From: Gangjinia marincola
GTDB taxonomy: Bacteria > Bacteroidota > Bacteroidia > Flavobacteriales > Flavobacteriaceae
Direction: 5' to 3'
NCBI RefSeq assembly: GCF_039523415.1
Contig: NZ_BAAAFG010000012.1
Coordinates: 124,001-188,000, forward strand
DNA length: 64,000 bases
Shown here piece after piece: positions 53,942-63,287 of the stretch (positions within the stretch are counted from its first letter, which is position 1; every line of letters begins with the position of its first letter). A program made the position numbers and the translations under genes. The notes beneath the pieces are model-generated. The model did not search any database and was not told the DNA's origin. It was given only the letters and a program-made list of their open reading frames with translations.

Positions 53942-54051
53942 GATACGATTGATTAATTAGTTGGTCGGTTAGTGAACAAATATAACAAAACGTTACAGCT
54001 AGGGCTTATTTTTCTGAATATGATCAAAAAAGAAGAATAAATAGTTTTTGT

Positions 54052-54083
54052 TTTGTTGGATTAAAAGAAGTTTTATAAATTTG
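54052..54083 (+). promoter_or_regulatory. Candidate rpmE2 promoter
   Basis: TTTG at 54052-54055, 20 nt, then TAAATTTG (54076-54083), an exact TAnnTTTG -7 box. The transcription start would fall near 54090, about 30 nt before the L31 ATG. It is the best promoter match I see in the window. Confidence 0.6.
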
Positions 54084-54119
54084 CACGCCTTAAACGGGAA
54101 GATTATAAACGATAATACG

Positions 54120-54371
54120 ATGAAACAAGGAATTCACCCAGAAAATTATAGAGTAGTAGCTTTTAAAGATATGTCCAATGGAGATGTTTTTTTAACAAAA
54201 TCTACTGCTGAAACTAAAGAAATGATTGATGTTGATGGTACAGAGTACCCGGTGATTAAATTAGAAATTTCACGTACCTCTCATCCATATTATACTGGTA
54301 AATCTAAACTTATTGATACGGCAGGACGTATTGACAAGTTTAAAAACAAATACGCGAAGTTCAAGAAATAA
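54120..54371 (+). CDS. rpmE2: 50S ribosomal protein L31, type B
   Basis: 83 residues from ATG 54120 (MKQGIHPENYRVVAFKDMSNGDVFL). The open frame extends upstream to 54048 but the canonical start is this ATG, just after the promoter leader. Type B L31: no zinc-binding CxxC pair, and the C-terminal insert KSKLIDTAGRIDKFKNKYAKF is typical. It binds the large-subunit central protuberance bridging to the small subunit. In many bacteria the zinc-free form replaces the zinc form when zinc is low; here no second copy is visible. Confidence 0.95.
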   Translation: MKQGIHPENYRVVAFKDMSNGDVFLTKSTAETKEMIDVDGTEYPVIKLEISRTSHPYYTGKSKLIDTAGRIDKFKNKYAKFKK

Positions 54372-54393
54372 ACTTCTTGCACTCCAACATCTC

Positions 54394-54423
54394 AAAGCCT
54401 TCAGTCTACTGAAGGCTTTTTTT
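54394..54423 (+). terminator. Rho-independent terminator after rpmE2
   Basis: Stem AAAGCCTTCAG / CTGAAGGCTTT with loop TCTA and a seven-T tail. It separates L31 from the GlmU-like gene. Confidence 0.85.
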
Positions 54424-54477
54424 ATACGCCGGAGTGTATATAATTTTCCTATTTTTACTTCTTTACACCTCAAATCT

Positions 54478-55644
54478 ATGAACTACATTCTTTTCGACGG
54501 ACCATACAGAAACAATTTGTTGCCTTTTACCTTTACCCGCCCGGTGGCTGATCTGCGAATAGGCATCACGACCATTAGAGAAAAATGGGAGTATTATTTA
54601 GGTAAGGTATCTACGAAGACCGAAGAATATTTACAACAAAAGTGGCCGTTAGAGACAAAAGAAAAAAACTGTTTTGTTCATGCGGCTGTGTTACCTTCGG
54701 AAGAATTAATATCAAAAGTTAGAACCTTAACACATCATCAAGTCTTATTGGTTGGAGATGAGGTAATCGCTTTTTCAGCGGAACGTTTTACTGAAGACTA
54801 TAGTAATTTTGAGAAAATTGAGCTAACAAAGGAAGCATTTACTGTAAAACACACCTGGGATATTTTTTCTAAAAACGGTGACGCGATAAAAGATGATTTT
54901 AATCGACTTACTGCCGGAAGATTGTCACAAGTAATTCCGGATTATATTCACGCCAGAAATCCCGAACACATTTTTATAGAACACGGCGCTCAAGTAAACG
55001 TATGTGTGTTAAATGCCGAAGACGGACCAATTTACATAGGTAAGGATGCACTAATCATGGATGGAAGCACCATTAAAGGTCCCTTCGCACTAGGGGAACA
55101 CGGCGTAGTAAAAATGGGAGCTAAAATTTATGGTCCAACCACAGCCGGTCCTTATTGCAAAATAGGAGGGGAGATTAATAACTCTGTATTGTTTGGATAT
55201 TCGAGTAAAGGTCATGATGGATTTATGGGCAATAGCGTTATAGGTGAGTGGTGTAATTGGGGAGCCGATACGAATAACTCTAATCTCAAGAATAACTACG
55301 CTGAGGTGCGCTTATGGAACTATGAGAAAAAAGGATTTGATCGCACCGGTTTACAATTCTGTGGACTTATGATGGGAGATCATTCTAAGTGTGGGATTAA
55401 TACCATGTTTAATACGGGAACAGTAGTAGGCGTAAGCGCCAACATCTACGGCGGGGGATTCCCTCGTAATTTTATTCCCAGCTTTAGCTGGGGTGGTGCA
55501 AGCGGGATGACTACGTATCGCACCAACAAGGCCTTTGAAACTGCCGAAAAGGTCATGGAACGTCGTGATCTGTCTTTTGGCGATGATGAAAAAGCAATTT
55601 TATCCCATGTTTTTGAGTTAACAAAGGAGTGGCGCAAAGATTAG
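54478..55644 (+). CDS. Alternative GlmU-like protein (TIGR03991 type)
   Basis: 388 residues from ATG 54478 (MNYILFDGPYRNNLLPFTF); the frame is open upstream across the terminator, which is not credible coding. The N-terminus carries LLPFTFTRPVADLRIGITTIREKWE rather than the LAAGxGTRM loop of standard GlmU. The C-terminal half is a left-handed beta helix (IYIGKDALIMDGSTIKGPFALGEHGVVKMGAKIYGPTTAGPYCKIGGEINNS). It is called UDP-GlcNAc diphosphorylase/GlcN-1-P acetyltransferase by family, but the activity in this branch is less certain. Confidence 0.85.
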   Translation: MNYILFDGPYRNNLLPFTFTRPVADLRIGITTIREKWEYYLGKVSTKTEEYLQQKWPLETKEKNCFVHAAVLPSEELISKVRTLTHHQVLLVGDEVIAFSAERFTEDYSNFEKIELTKEAFTVKHTWDIFSKNGDAIKDDFNRLTAGRLSQVIPDYIHARNPEHIFIEHGAQVNVCVLNAEDGPIYIGKDALIMDGSTIKGPFALGEHGVVKMGAKIYGPTTAGPYCKIGGEINNSVLFGYSSKGHDGFMGNSVIGEWCNWGADTNNSNLKNNYAEVRLWNYEKKGFDRTGLQFCGLMMGDHSKCGINTMFNTGTVVGVSANIYGGGFPRNFIPSFSWGGASGMTTYRTNKAFETAEKVMERRDLSFGDDEKAILSHVFELTKEWRKD

Positions 55645-55684
55645 TCAATATTAAAATGTATTTTTAAACCCCAAAACTATCACG

Positions 55685-56152
55685 ATGAAGAGAATTAATC
55701 TAATTATTTTAGTCATATTAGGCTCTGCCTCATTCCTACATGCTCAGGAAATTATTACAGAGCGCTCATTTGTGGGTGTAAATTTCTATCAAGGCGAGGA
55801 GCAAAAAACCTTTAAAGAGGTTTTAGAAATGAGTGAATCTGTTCCCCAAGCATATACCGCATTAAAAAAATCCAAGCAAAATTTACTGGTTGCTCAAATT
55901 CTTGCCGGTACAGGTTTAGGATTTTTAGCATTTACAGCAGTGAACTCTGCTGATGGAGGAGAGTTTTTATGGGAAACCGCTGCGATTGGAGGTGGGTTGT
56001 TGTTAGTGGCCTTACCATTTAATGCTGCAAAACGTAATCGCGTCAAAGAGGGAGTCAGGTTACTTAATGAAGCAATAATGGATGGAAGTTATGAACCCAG
56101 GGTTGAGCTTATAGGCAATGGCAATGGCATTGGTGTTGGATTGAGGTTTTAG
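55685..56152 (+). CDS. Small exported protein of unknown function
   Basis: 155 residues with signal peptide 1-20 (ASFLHAQ). It has two hydrophobic stretches in the mature part (about 70-88 LAGTGLGFLAFTAVN and 100-120 AAIGGGLLLVALPF), then a basic segment and a C-terminal beta-like end (RVELIGNGNGIGVGLRF). No family is recognised. It ends one base before the convergent 89-residue gene. Confidence 0.6.
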   Translation: MKRINLIILVILGSASFLHAQEIITERSFVGVNFYQGEEQKTFKEVLEMSESVPQAYTALKKSKQNLLVAQILAGTGLGFLAFTAVNSADGGEFLWETAAIGGGLLLVALPFNAAKRNRVKEGVRLLNEAIMDGSYEPRVELIGNGNGIGVGLRF

Positions 56153-56422
56153 TTAATATCCATTTAGCAGAAGGTAGATTAAACCTGTCACTATAACACC
56201 TCCTATTATTGTGGCAATTATACGCTTAACCAATAATCTTTTTTGTTGCATTTTTCTAGCTAATCTTATTTGAGCTAATTGCTCTGGTGAAGAGGTAATA
56301 TCGTTCACTATTTTCGAGTTGCTTGTAGAAGATTTGTGCTTTGTATCAAACAGAGTTTTTCTATCCCGCTTATTATTTTTAAGCGAAGTAATCATAGCTG
56401 CTACAGATCCACCAAAACCCAT
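56153..56422 (-). CDS. Small single-pass membrane protein of unknown function
   Basis: 89 residues. The first 60 are cytoplasmic and basic (SLKNNKRDRKTLFD, EQLAQIRLARKMQQKRLLVKR) and one C-terminal membrane helix follows (IIATIIGGVIVTGLIYLLL). The charge pattern is that of a tail-anchored or N-in protein. No family is recognised. It abuts the 155-residue gene's stop directly. Confidence 0.62.
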   Translation of the reverse strand: MGFGGSVAAMITSLKNNKRDRKTLFDTKHKSSTSNSKIVNDITSSPEQLAQIRLARKMQQKRLLVKRIIATIIGGVIVTGLIYLLLNGY

Positions 56423-56498
56423 TTTGTTTGTTTCTTAATAGGTTGTCAAAATGATAAAAATGTTACAGATCGTGCAGTATGGTTGCCTTAGCGAGTAT

Positions 56499-58112
56499 TC
56501 ATTCAGATTTCCTCACTCGTTTTAAATCGAGTAAATTAATGGGATTGATTCCTAATCCACTTACTTTTTTAGAGATAAAACGCGTAGCTTCATCATAATA
56601 TAAGACCACGACAGGTGCTTCACACATTACTAACGAATCCATTTTTTTATAGAATTGGCTACGTGCATCACTCGATGTAGTCATAGAAGCCTCATCATAC
56701 AGGCTGTCAAAGGTCTTGGACTGGTAATGCGTATAGTTTGGGCCATTAGGAGCCAGATTAGCACTATGAAAAAGAGAGAGATAATTTTCGGCATCCGGGT
56801 AATCAGCGATCCAACTGGCTCTAAAAATAGGTAGCTTTCCTGCGCTTCGCTGTTGTCTTATCGTAGAAGGCGGTAAAACATCAATGGCTACATCAATCCC
56901 AATTTTTTGAAGTTCCCGCTGAATATATTCTACGAGATTAAGATAATTAGCGTTACAGGTAATGCTGATTTGAACGTCTTTGTCTCTGGTTTCTTGTTGG
57001 TATTGCCGGACTAGTTTTTTTGCTTTTTCCGGCTGGTAATCGTACTGCACTGAAGCATTAAAGCCCGGTAAGCCTTTGGGAATCATACCATGTTCTCCAG
57101 GAATACCAATCCCGTTGCGCAGGTACTTGATCATCTTCCTGCGGTCAAAACCATAGTTGATGGCTTTTCTAAGATTAAGTGACTGAATTTCGGTCGTATT
57201 GGTTGGGAGATGAATACCCAAATATTCGGTGTTGAGGTACGGACTTTTAAGGATGTAAACATTTTCAACGTATGCTTCACTCAATTGTCCGCCGGCGGTA
57301 AGAAGTTCATCCTTATAAGAAGGATCAAGTCCACTGATAAAATCAATATTTTTTTGTGCAAACTGTAAAAATTCACTTTGTTTATCGGGTAAAAAAGTAA
57401 TCGCGACTGATTCCAGATAAGGGAGGGAATTACCTTGTTCGTCTTTTTCGTGGTAGGCATCATACCGCCTAAATACTAATTTCTCATTTTCTTCCCAACG
57501 CTTAAAATAAAAAGGTCCTGTGCCAATAGGTTCCCGACTAAAATTGACATTCTCAACAATTTCTTTAGGCACCACAGAACAGTGCTTGTTGGCGAGTAAT
57601 CCCAAAAAAGCAGGGAATGGGGAGGTTAATTTAATTTCAACTATGTGTTCTTCAGGTGCTGTTATTTGTGTAACCTGCTGCATCAACCAACTGCCCGGTG
57701 ACGCTAGTTTATCGTTAGTCAGACGATTTAAACTATAGACCACATCGTTTGCAGTTAGGCTTCGGGTGCTGTCCTTACCAAATAAAATATGCTTGTGAAA
57801 GTAAATATCCTTCCGAAGAAAAAAAGTATACACGCGTCCGTCTTTCGAGATCGTCCAGCGCGAGGCTATATCGGGTTGAATAATAAGTTCGTGATCCAGT
57901 TGAACCAATCCATTAAATAATTGATTGCACGCCCAGATATTACGTTGATCTTTGGCAAATGCCGGATCCAGGGAGGTAATGTTCGCATGTTCATTATACC
58001 GAAAAACCAAGGCGTCATTTTCGTTATTTATATTATTAGAACAGGCAGAAAAAATGAGGAGATACGCTAAAAATATACTTAGGGTAATAAATGAGTTAGG
58101 ATGCGTTTTCAT
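56499..58112 (-). CDS. Oligopeptide ABC transporter solute-binding lipoprotein (SBP_bac_5)
   Basis: 537 residues. Lipobox FSAC (Cys24). SBP_bac_5 signature regions are ITSLDPAFAKDQRNIWACNQLFNGLVQLDHEL, RKDIYFHKHILFG, LTANDVVYSLNRLTN, EPIGTGPFYFKRWEENEKLVFRRY and LRKAINYGFDRRKMI. It would bind a peptide or similar ligand and hand it to a permease. No permease or ATPase gene is adjacent, so it is an orphan in this window. Confidence 0.9.
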   Translation of the reverse strand: MKTHPNSFITLSIFLAYLLIFSACSNNINNENDALVFRYNEHANITSLDPAFAKDQRNIWACNQLFNGLVQLDHELIIQPDIASRWTISKDGRVYTFFLRKDIYFHKHILFGKDSTRSLTANDVVYSLNRLTNDKLASPGSWLMQQVTQITAPEEHIVEIKLTSPFPAFLGLLANKHCSVVPKEIVENVNFSREPIGTGPFYFKRWEENEKLVFRRYDAYHEKDEQGNSLPYLESVAITFLPDKQSEFLQFAQKNIDFISGLDPSYKDELLTAGGQLSEAYVENVYILKSPYLNTEYLGIHLPTNTTEIQSLNLRKAINYGFDRRKMIKYLRNGIGIPGEHGMIPKGLPGFNASVQYDYQPEKAKKLVRQYQQETRDKDVQISITCNANYLNLVEYIQRELQKIGIDVAIDVLPPSTIRQQRSAGKLPIFRASWIADYPDAENYLSLFHSANLAPNGPNYTHYQSKTFDSLYDEASMTTSSDARSQFYKKMDSLVMCEAPVVVLYYDEATRFISKKVSGLGINPINLLDLKRVRKSE

Positions 58113-58139
58113 TAATTTTAGTAGCCGAAAATAAGTTTG

Positions 58140-58147
58140 TATTTTTG
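58140..58147 (+). promoter_or_regulatory. Possible -7 box for mtaB
   Basis: TATTTTTG fits TAnnTTTG, 52 bp before the mtaB GTG, in the short divergent gap with the binding-protein gene. The -33 match is poor. Confidence 0.35.
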
Positions 58148-58199
58148 CGCTCCGCTAAGATAAACATTAATCGCAGTGGTGGAAATCTAATTTTAGATC

Positions 58200-59549
58200 G
58201 TGTATACTTCAACTCAACTCAATTCAAAGAAAGTCGCTTTTTACACCCTTGGGTGTAAGCTTAACTTTTCTGAAACCTCTACCATAGCCAGGTCGTTTGT
58301 AGATGAAGGCTTTCATAGGGTTGATTTCAAGGAACCCGCAGATATTTATGTGATCAATACCTGCAGCGTTACTGAAAATGCTGATAAACGTTTTAAAAAT
58401 GTAGTCAAGCAAGCCTTAAAGCAAAATGAAGATGCATTTATCGTAGGCATTGGCTGCTATGCACAATTAAAGCCTAAAGAATTAGCCGCTGTAGACGGAG
58501 TGGATTTGGTGTTAGGTGCCACTGAGAAATTCAATATTACCCAATACTTAAATGATCTTACAAAAAATGATTTTGGTGAGGTTCATTCCTGCGAAATAGC
58601 CGAAGCCGATTTTTACGTAGGTTCTTATGCCATTGGTGATCGTACACGGGCATTTTTAAAAGTTCAAGATGGGTGTGACTATAAATGTACCTATTGCACC
58701 ATACCGCTGGCACGCGGAATTTCACGCAGTGATCGTTTAGAAAATGTATTAAACAATGCTGCTGAAATTTCTGCACGCGGAATCAAAGAAATTGTCCTCA
58801 CCGGAGTCAACATTGGAGATTATGGTAAAGGTGAATTTGGTAACAAAAAACACGAACATACTTTTTTAGAATTAGTACAGGCCTTAGATGAAGTTGAAGG
58901 CATTCACCGCTTGAGGATCTCATCCATAGAACCTAACTTACTTAAAGATGAGACCATAGATTTTGTGGCCGATAGCAACAGTTTTGTTCCGCATTTTCAT
59001 ATTCCTTTACAAAGCGGAAGCAACGACATCTTAAAAGCAATGCGCAGAAGATATTTGCGAGAACTTTACGTGGATCGGGTAAAACGAATCAAGGATAAAA
59101 TGCCTCACGCGTGCATAGGGGTAGATGTAATTGTGGGTTTTCCGGGGGAGACGGATGAGCATTTTCTTGAAACATACAATTTTTTAAATGAGTTGGATAT
59201 TTCGTATTTGCACGTGTTTACATATTCTGAACGTGATAATACACCGGCTGCCACAATGCCCGGTGCAGTAGACAAAAAAGTACGCGGCAAACGCAGCAAG
59301 CTATTAAGAGGTCTATCTGCTAAAAAACGTAGAGCCTTTTATGAATCTCAATTAGGAAGTACGGCTACAGTGCTCTTTGAAGGCGAAAATAAAGAAGGCT
59401 ATGTTTGCGGCTTTACTGAAAACTACGTAAAAGTAAAAACGCCTTGGAATCCTGCCTTAGTAAATACACTGCATAAAATAAACCTTACCTACATCGATGA
59501 AGATGGTACGGTAAGGTTTGATTTTGTAACAGTAGAAAAAGTTGCTTAA
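58200..59549 (+). CDS. mtaB: tRNA t6A37 methylthiotransferase
   Basis: 449 residues. Radical-SAM/MiaB-like enzyme adding methylthio to t6A37 of tRNA. The N-terminal UPF0004 domain begins VAFYTLGCKLNFSETS with cluster cysteines at TLGCK, NTCSV and GIGCYAQ. The radical-SAM motif CxxxCxxC is in GCDYKCTYCTIP, and the C-terminal TRAM domain ends the protein. The start is GTG at 58200: no ATG lies between it and the conserved N-terminus. It overlaps the convergent GNAT gene by 4 nt at the 3' end. Confidence 0.92.
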   Translation: MYTSTQLNSKKVAFYTLGCKLNFSETSTIARSFVDEGFHRVDFKEPADIYVINTCSVTENADKRFKNVVKQALKQNEDAFIVGIGCYAQLKPKELAAVDGVDLVLGATEKFNITQYLNDLTKNDFGEVHSCEIAEADFYVGSYAIGDRTRAFLKVQDGCDYKCTYCTIPLARGISRSDRLENVLNNAAEISARGIKEIVLTGVNIGDYGKGEFGNKKHEHTFLELVQALDEVEGIHRLRISSIEPNLLKDETIDFVADSNSFVPHFHIPLQSGSNDILKAMRRRYLRELYVDRVKRIKDKMPHACIGVDVIVGFPGETDEHFLETYNFLNELDISYLHVFTYSERDNTPAATMPGAVDKKVRGKRSKLLRGLSAKKRRAFYESQLGSTATVLFEGENKEGYVCGFTENYVKVKTPWNPALVNTLHKINLTYIDEDGTVRFDFVTVEKVA

Positions 59550-59851
59550 AGGGCGATTCCAGCCGGCAGCATACTTTTATACTTTAATTTGTTGGATCGC
59601 ATAAACTTTGCAATATCTGGACTGGTAGGAACTACGCGTACATTGCGCTCTTCAATGATGGCTAAGACCTGTTCAATAAAGTCATTCATCATTCCTTTTT
59701 CCTTGAGCTCATCGCTCATCACTACTTTAGTTAGAAAGATTTTACGCTCTTGACTGGCGTATTCAATTTTTGCTTTTTCACCATCAATTTCGGTCTCAAA
59801 TTGGCGGTGAAACTCATTGTCTGTGATTTGTAAGCTTACGTCTTGCATCAT
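59546..59851 (-). CDS. Short GNAT-type acetyltransferase (COG2388-like)
   Basis: 101 residues. Fold pattern of the short GCN5-related family (EFHRQFETEIDGEKAKIEYASQ, IFLTKVVMSDELKEKGMMNDFIEQVLAIIEERNVRVVPTSPDIAKFM), where the central helix and loop replace the full acetyl-CoA pocket. Function unknown; such proteins may acetylate small molecules or bind CoA. Together with pirin (12-bp gap) it forms a small minus-strand pair. Confidence 0.75.
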   Translation of the reverse strand: MMQDVSLQITDNEFHRQFETEIDGEKAKIEYASQERKIFLTKVVMSDELKEKGMMNDFIEQVLAIIEERNVRVVPTSPDIAKFMRSNKLKYKSMLPAGIAL

Positions 59852-59862
59852 TATTTCAGTTT

Positions 59863-60573
59863 TTAATTCATTGGTATTTCTATCACTAATATTTTGCTGG
59901 GAGCAGTGGTGGTAAATGAGATTGAGTCAGTTTCCCAAACGCCTAAGGCATCTCTTTTTTCAAGCTTCTCACCTTCACACATTAAACTTCCTTCAATTAC
60001 GAACATATACACTCCATGACCAGATTGATTTATTGTATATGTATGAGAATTATCTTGATCAAATTCACCCAAGTTAAAGTAAGTCTGTTGATTGAGCCAC
60101 AAAGAATCATCTGTGGTATTGTCTCTGGGAGTAACTACGGTTTTCAATTCGTTTTTACGCAATGAAAATGACCTTTGGTCATATCTAGGTGAAACACCAT
60201 TTGCCTGAGGTAAAATCCAAACTTGTAATAAATTGGTTGCTTCTGTCGTGCTGGGATTGTATTCGCTGTGTTCAACTCCAGTACCTGCACTCATCACCTG
60301 TACTTCTCCTGTTTTAATGATTTCTTCATGCCCCATGGAATCTTTATGGGCTAGTTTTCCGTCAAGCGGAATAGAAACGATCTCCATATTTTGATGTGGA
60401 TGAGTTCCAAAGCCTTTACCAGGCGCAATAACGTCATCATTCAATACACGTAACGCTCCAAATTTAATGCGGTCTGGATTAAAATAGTTCGCAAAACTAA
60501 AAGAATAATTAGCCTTAAGCCAACCGTAGTCTGCTTTTCCTCGTGTGTGTGCTGGGTAAACCGTTTTTTTCAA
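59863..60573 (-). CDS. Pirin family protein
   Basis: 236 residues. Bicupin with metal-binding His in FGTHPHQNMEIVSIPLDGKLAHKDSMG and GTGVEHSEYN, a second cupin later (GHGVYMFVIEGSLMCEG). Bacterial pirins have quercetinase activity and are often co-regulators; the in vivo role is unclear. The last segment gives the usual pirin end (ISFTTTAPSKILVIEIP). Upstream gap to the hydrolase start on the other strand is about 170 bp. Confidence 0.9.
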   Translation of the reverse strand: MKKTVYPAHTRGKADYGWLKANYSFSFANYFNPDRIKFGALRVLNDDVIAPGKGFGTHPHQNMEIVSIPLDGKLAHKDSMGHEEIIKTGEVQVMSAGTGVEHSEYNPSTTEATNLLQVWILPQANGVSPRYDQRSFSLRKNELKTVVTPRDNTTDDSLWLNQQTYFNLGEFDQDNSHTYTINQSGHGVYMFVIEGSLMCEGEKLEKRDALGVWETDSISFTTTAPSKILVIEIPMN

Positions 60574-60692
60574 TGATATGCATTTATAAAGAAAAATCTA
60601 CTTGTTGAACACGACTCTTGGAGCGAAACTCGTGTTGAAAATTTAGGTAATATATAAACCCTGATTTTTCTGTTTAAGAAAGCAAAACCTCT

Positions 60693-60700
60693 TAAATTTG
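60693..60700 (+). promoter_or_regulatory. Possible -7 box for the hydrolase/transglycosylase genes
   Basis: TAAATTTG is an exact TAnnTTTG match, 46 bp before the ATG at 60747. A weak TTTA -33-like element lies about 17 bp upstream. Confidence 0.45.
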
Positions 60701-60746
60701 ATGCAAAGTTACGGATTTTATTAGAAATCAAACTCTTAAAATTTTT

Positions 60747-61430
60747 ATGGGCGGTAATAAAAAGCTCACTCAAGTATATATGATGCCAGGAATGGCGGCA
60801 AATCCAAGTATTTTTGAACACATCAATTTACCTAAGGATGAATTTGACATACATTGGTTAAATTGGATCATTCCAAAAAAGAATGAATCCCTTTTAGGTT
60901 ATGCCAAGCGTATTTGTGAGGATATACCTAAAGAGCCTTGTGTACTCATTGGAGTGTCTTTTGGCGGAGTTCTGGTGCAGGAGATGGCAAAATACCTTGA
61001 GGTTAGTAGGCTGATTATTATCTCAAGTGTAAAGCACAAGGAGGAGCTTCCGCTTAAAATGAAATTAGCACGAAAAACCGGGGTGTATAAAATGATTCCT
61101 ACCAGTTTAGCTGGTTATCTAGGTGAATTAGAACGTTTTCCTGTTCCGCCGGCGGCTAAAAAAAGAGCACGACTTTACAAGCAATATTTGTCAGTGAGTA
61201 ATAAACATTACCTGGATTGGGCAATACAAGAAATTATTTGTTGGGATCAAGCTGAAGCCCCTCAAGACATCATCCATATTCATGGGGATAAAGATCCTGT
61301 GTTTCCTGTCAAATATATAAATGATGCTATCGTTATTCCTGAAGGGACGCACATCATGATTATCAATCGGTATAAATGGTTTAACAAACATCTACCCTCT
61401 CTAATTCGGACTGGTTTTTGTGCTGAATAA
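60747..61430 (+). CDS. Alpha/beta hydrolase
   Basis: 227 residues. The nucleophile elbow is GVSFGGV (Ser), an acid lies in HIHGDKDPVFP and a His in GTHIMI. No signal peptide. It is short for the fold and lacks a lid. Together with the transglycosylase 36 bp downstream it may form a two-gene unit, though function does not link them. The substrate is unknown. Confidence 0.78.
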   Translation: MGGNKKLTQVYMMPGMAANPSIFEHINLPKDEFDIHWLNWIIPKKNESLLGYAKRICEDIPKEPCVLIGVSFGGVLVQEMAKYLEVSRLIIISSVKHKEELPLKMKLARKTGVYKMIPTSLAGYLGELERFPVPPAAKKRARLYKQYLSVSNKHYLDWAIQEIICWDQAEAPQDIIHIHGDKDPVFPVKYINDAIVIPEGTHIMIINRYKWFNKHLPSLIRTGFCAE

Positions 61431-61466
61431 GTCATACTTTTAAAGAATTAAAAAAATATTATTTTT

Positions 61467-62396
61467 ATGAAGGACATCAAAGCAGGCATCGCATTTTTAC
61501 TTTTAGCCTTAGTAGTAATTCTAAGCATTAATGCAGTACAAGACGCACCTACCGATGAGAATTTGAATACCAAGATCATCAATGAGTATAACGTTTACGC
61601 CTTACCATTGCCCGATGACCCTAAATTTGCAGGAGAAGATGTCCCTATTGAAAATCCTGATATTAAGGAACGTTTGGATCGAGAACTATTGGTAAATACC
61701 TATTGGCAGTCCAATGGTTTGCTCATGATAAAGCGTGCACACAAGTACTTCCCAATCATTGAACCTATATTGAAAAAGAATGGTGTTCCAAACGATTTTA
61801 AGTACCTGGCAGTTATTGAAAGTGGGCTGACGCAGGCTGTTTCTCCCGCAGGAGCAACAGGTTTTTGGCAGATTATGAAGCAAACAGGGAAGGAGTATGG
61901 GCTTGAAATCAACGATAATGTTGATGAGCGTTACCATATTACTTTGGCGACAGAGGTAGCCTGTAAATACCTTAAAGAATCTAAAGAGCGTCTGGGGAGT
62001 TGGACTCTTGCTGCGGCTGCTTATAATGCAGGTAACTACGGGATTTCAAAACGTTTAAAGGCTCAACAGGTAGATGATTATTATGATTTGTTGCTAGGAG
62101 AGGAGACCGGTAGATACCTGTTTAGAATTTTGGCCTTAAAGGAAATTCTTAAGGACCCTAAGAAATACGGCTTTAATTACAGACAAAAAGATCTATACGA
62201 TAAAGTACCTACTTCTAATTTCATCGTAAAGGAATCTATTGAAGATTTAGCCTCTTGGGCTAAGCAGCAGGGTATCAACTATAAGATTCTTAAAATTCAT
62301 AATCCCTGGCTACGAGAGCCTGAGCTTAAAAATGCTTCCGGGAAAAAGTATATTATTGAACTTCCTAAGCAGGGTTTTTACGCGGTAGGAAACTAA
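61467..62396 (+). CDS. Membrane-bound lytic murein transglycosylase (SLT domain)
   Basis: 309 residues. One N-terminal membrane helix (IAFLLLALVVILSINAV), then an SLT/lysozyme-like domain (about 95-240). The catalytic Glu is E118 in LAVIESGLTQAVSPAGATG, with the usual GFWQIM and AAAAYNAGNYG downstream. The C-terminal ~60 residues form a LysM-like or unique tail with TSNFIVKESIEDLASWAKQQGINYKILK. It cleaves glycan strands of peptidoglycan from the periplasm side; MltD-like. Confidence 0.88.
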   Translation: MKDIKAGIAFLLLALVVILSINAVQDAPTDENLNTKIINEYNVYALPLPDDPKFAGEDVPIENPDIKERLDRELLVNTYWQSNGLLMIKRAHKYFPIIEPILKKNGVPNDFKYLAVIESGLTQAVSPAGATGFWQIMKQTGKEYGLEINDNVDERYHITLATEVACKYLKESKERLGSWTLAAAAYNAGNYGISKRLKAQQVDDYYDLLLGEETGRYLFRILALKEILKDPKKYGFNYRQKDLYDKVPTSNFIVKESIEDLASWAKQQGINYKILKIHNPWLREPELKNASGKKYIIELPKQGFYAVGN

Positions 62397-62397
62397 T

Positions 62398-63189
62398 TTA
62401 AATCTTAGCCTTTTGATCGACGTCCTCATCTTGATCGATAGGCGTTTCGGGTGTCGTTACATCTTCTTGAGGTTCTCCTTTTGGTTCTTCAGTATTGCTC
62501 AAAAGAATAGAAACGCCTTTAGACAATTCATTAAAATGCATGTTAAACGATTCTGTTTCGTCCACATCAATATGATGAACAAGTGGTTTTTTTACCGAAA
62601 GTATTTGTTTTGAATCTCCTACGAGATAAGTCATGGGATAACCAAGTGAGTGTTTAAGGATTTTAATGATATACGGATCTGTATTTTGGCGCTCATCAAT
62701 ATAGGCTATGTGTACTTTTTGATGGTATTTTTTGGCTATTTTTTTGACATCACTTTCTTCATTCCAAAACAATAAGACGAAATCAATCTTATCATGATGA
62801 TTTTTCACTAATTCATTAATTGCTGTCAATTGTGGCTTATCCTTACTCTCTGCAATAAACTTAGAATAGGTTATTAAGTATACAGGTTTTTCAAACTCGT
62901 GAAGTTTTTTGTGTCGGCTGCGCAAGGAATTAATATTGAAATCATCCAGGTAGGTCCCCACTATACAATGAGTGATCAACGAGTCTGCCAGCCAAATGAT
63001 TCGCTCCATGTCATCTGTGGTCTTGGCTTTGTAAACCTCATTGTTGTATCGGGGCATATTTAACTCAATGGCATCAGAAAGTAGCGTGCGTTGCATTTCC
63101 TCCTCTTCTTTAGTCTCTTCTAGGACTTGAGAAAAGGAGAATGGTGTAGTTATAAATAAAAAGAAAAGTAAATATCTATTCATACGCAA
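62398..63189 (-). CDS. Exported protein with thioredoxin-like core, no CxxC
   Basis: 263 residues with signal peptide (about 1-20). The middle has a beta-alpha pattern reminiscent of thioredoxin folds (PVYLITYSKFIAESKDK ... IDFVLLFWNEESDVKKIAKKYHQKVHIAYIDERQ ... MTYLVGDSKQILS), but there is no active-site CxxC. The C-terminal ~30 residues are acidic and probably disordered. No family is recognised with confidence. Converges with the transglycosylase with a 1-bp gap. Confidence 0.65.
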   Translation of the reverse strand: MRMNRYLLFFLFITTPFSFSQVLEETKEEEEMQRTLLSDAIELNMPRYNNEVYKAKTTDDMERIIWLADSLITHCIVGTYLDDFNINSLRSRHKKLHEFEKPVYLITYSKFIAESKDKPQLTAINELVKNHHDKIDFVLLFWNEESDVKKIAKKYHQKVHIAYIDERQNTDPYIIKILKHSLGYPMTYLVGDSKQILSVKKPLVHHIDVDETESFNMHFNELSKGVSILLSNTEEPKGEPQEDVTTPETPIDQDEDVDQKAKI

Positions 63190-63287
63190 TCATAAATATT
63201 ACTTTGGGGTAGTTCAAAGGTAATTTTTTTATGCTAAAAGTGGCATTAAATCACCGATTGAGGTAATAATAAAATGAAAATTATAAA

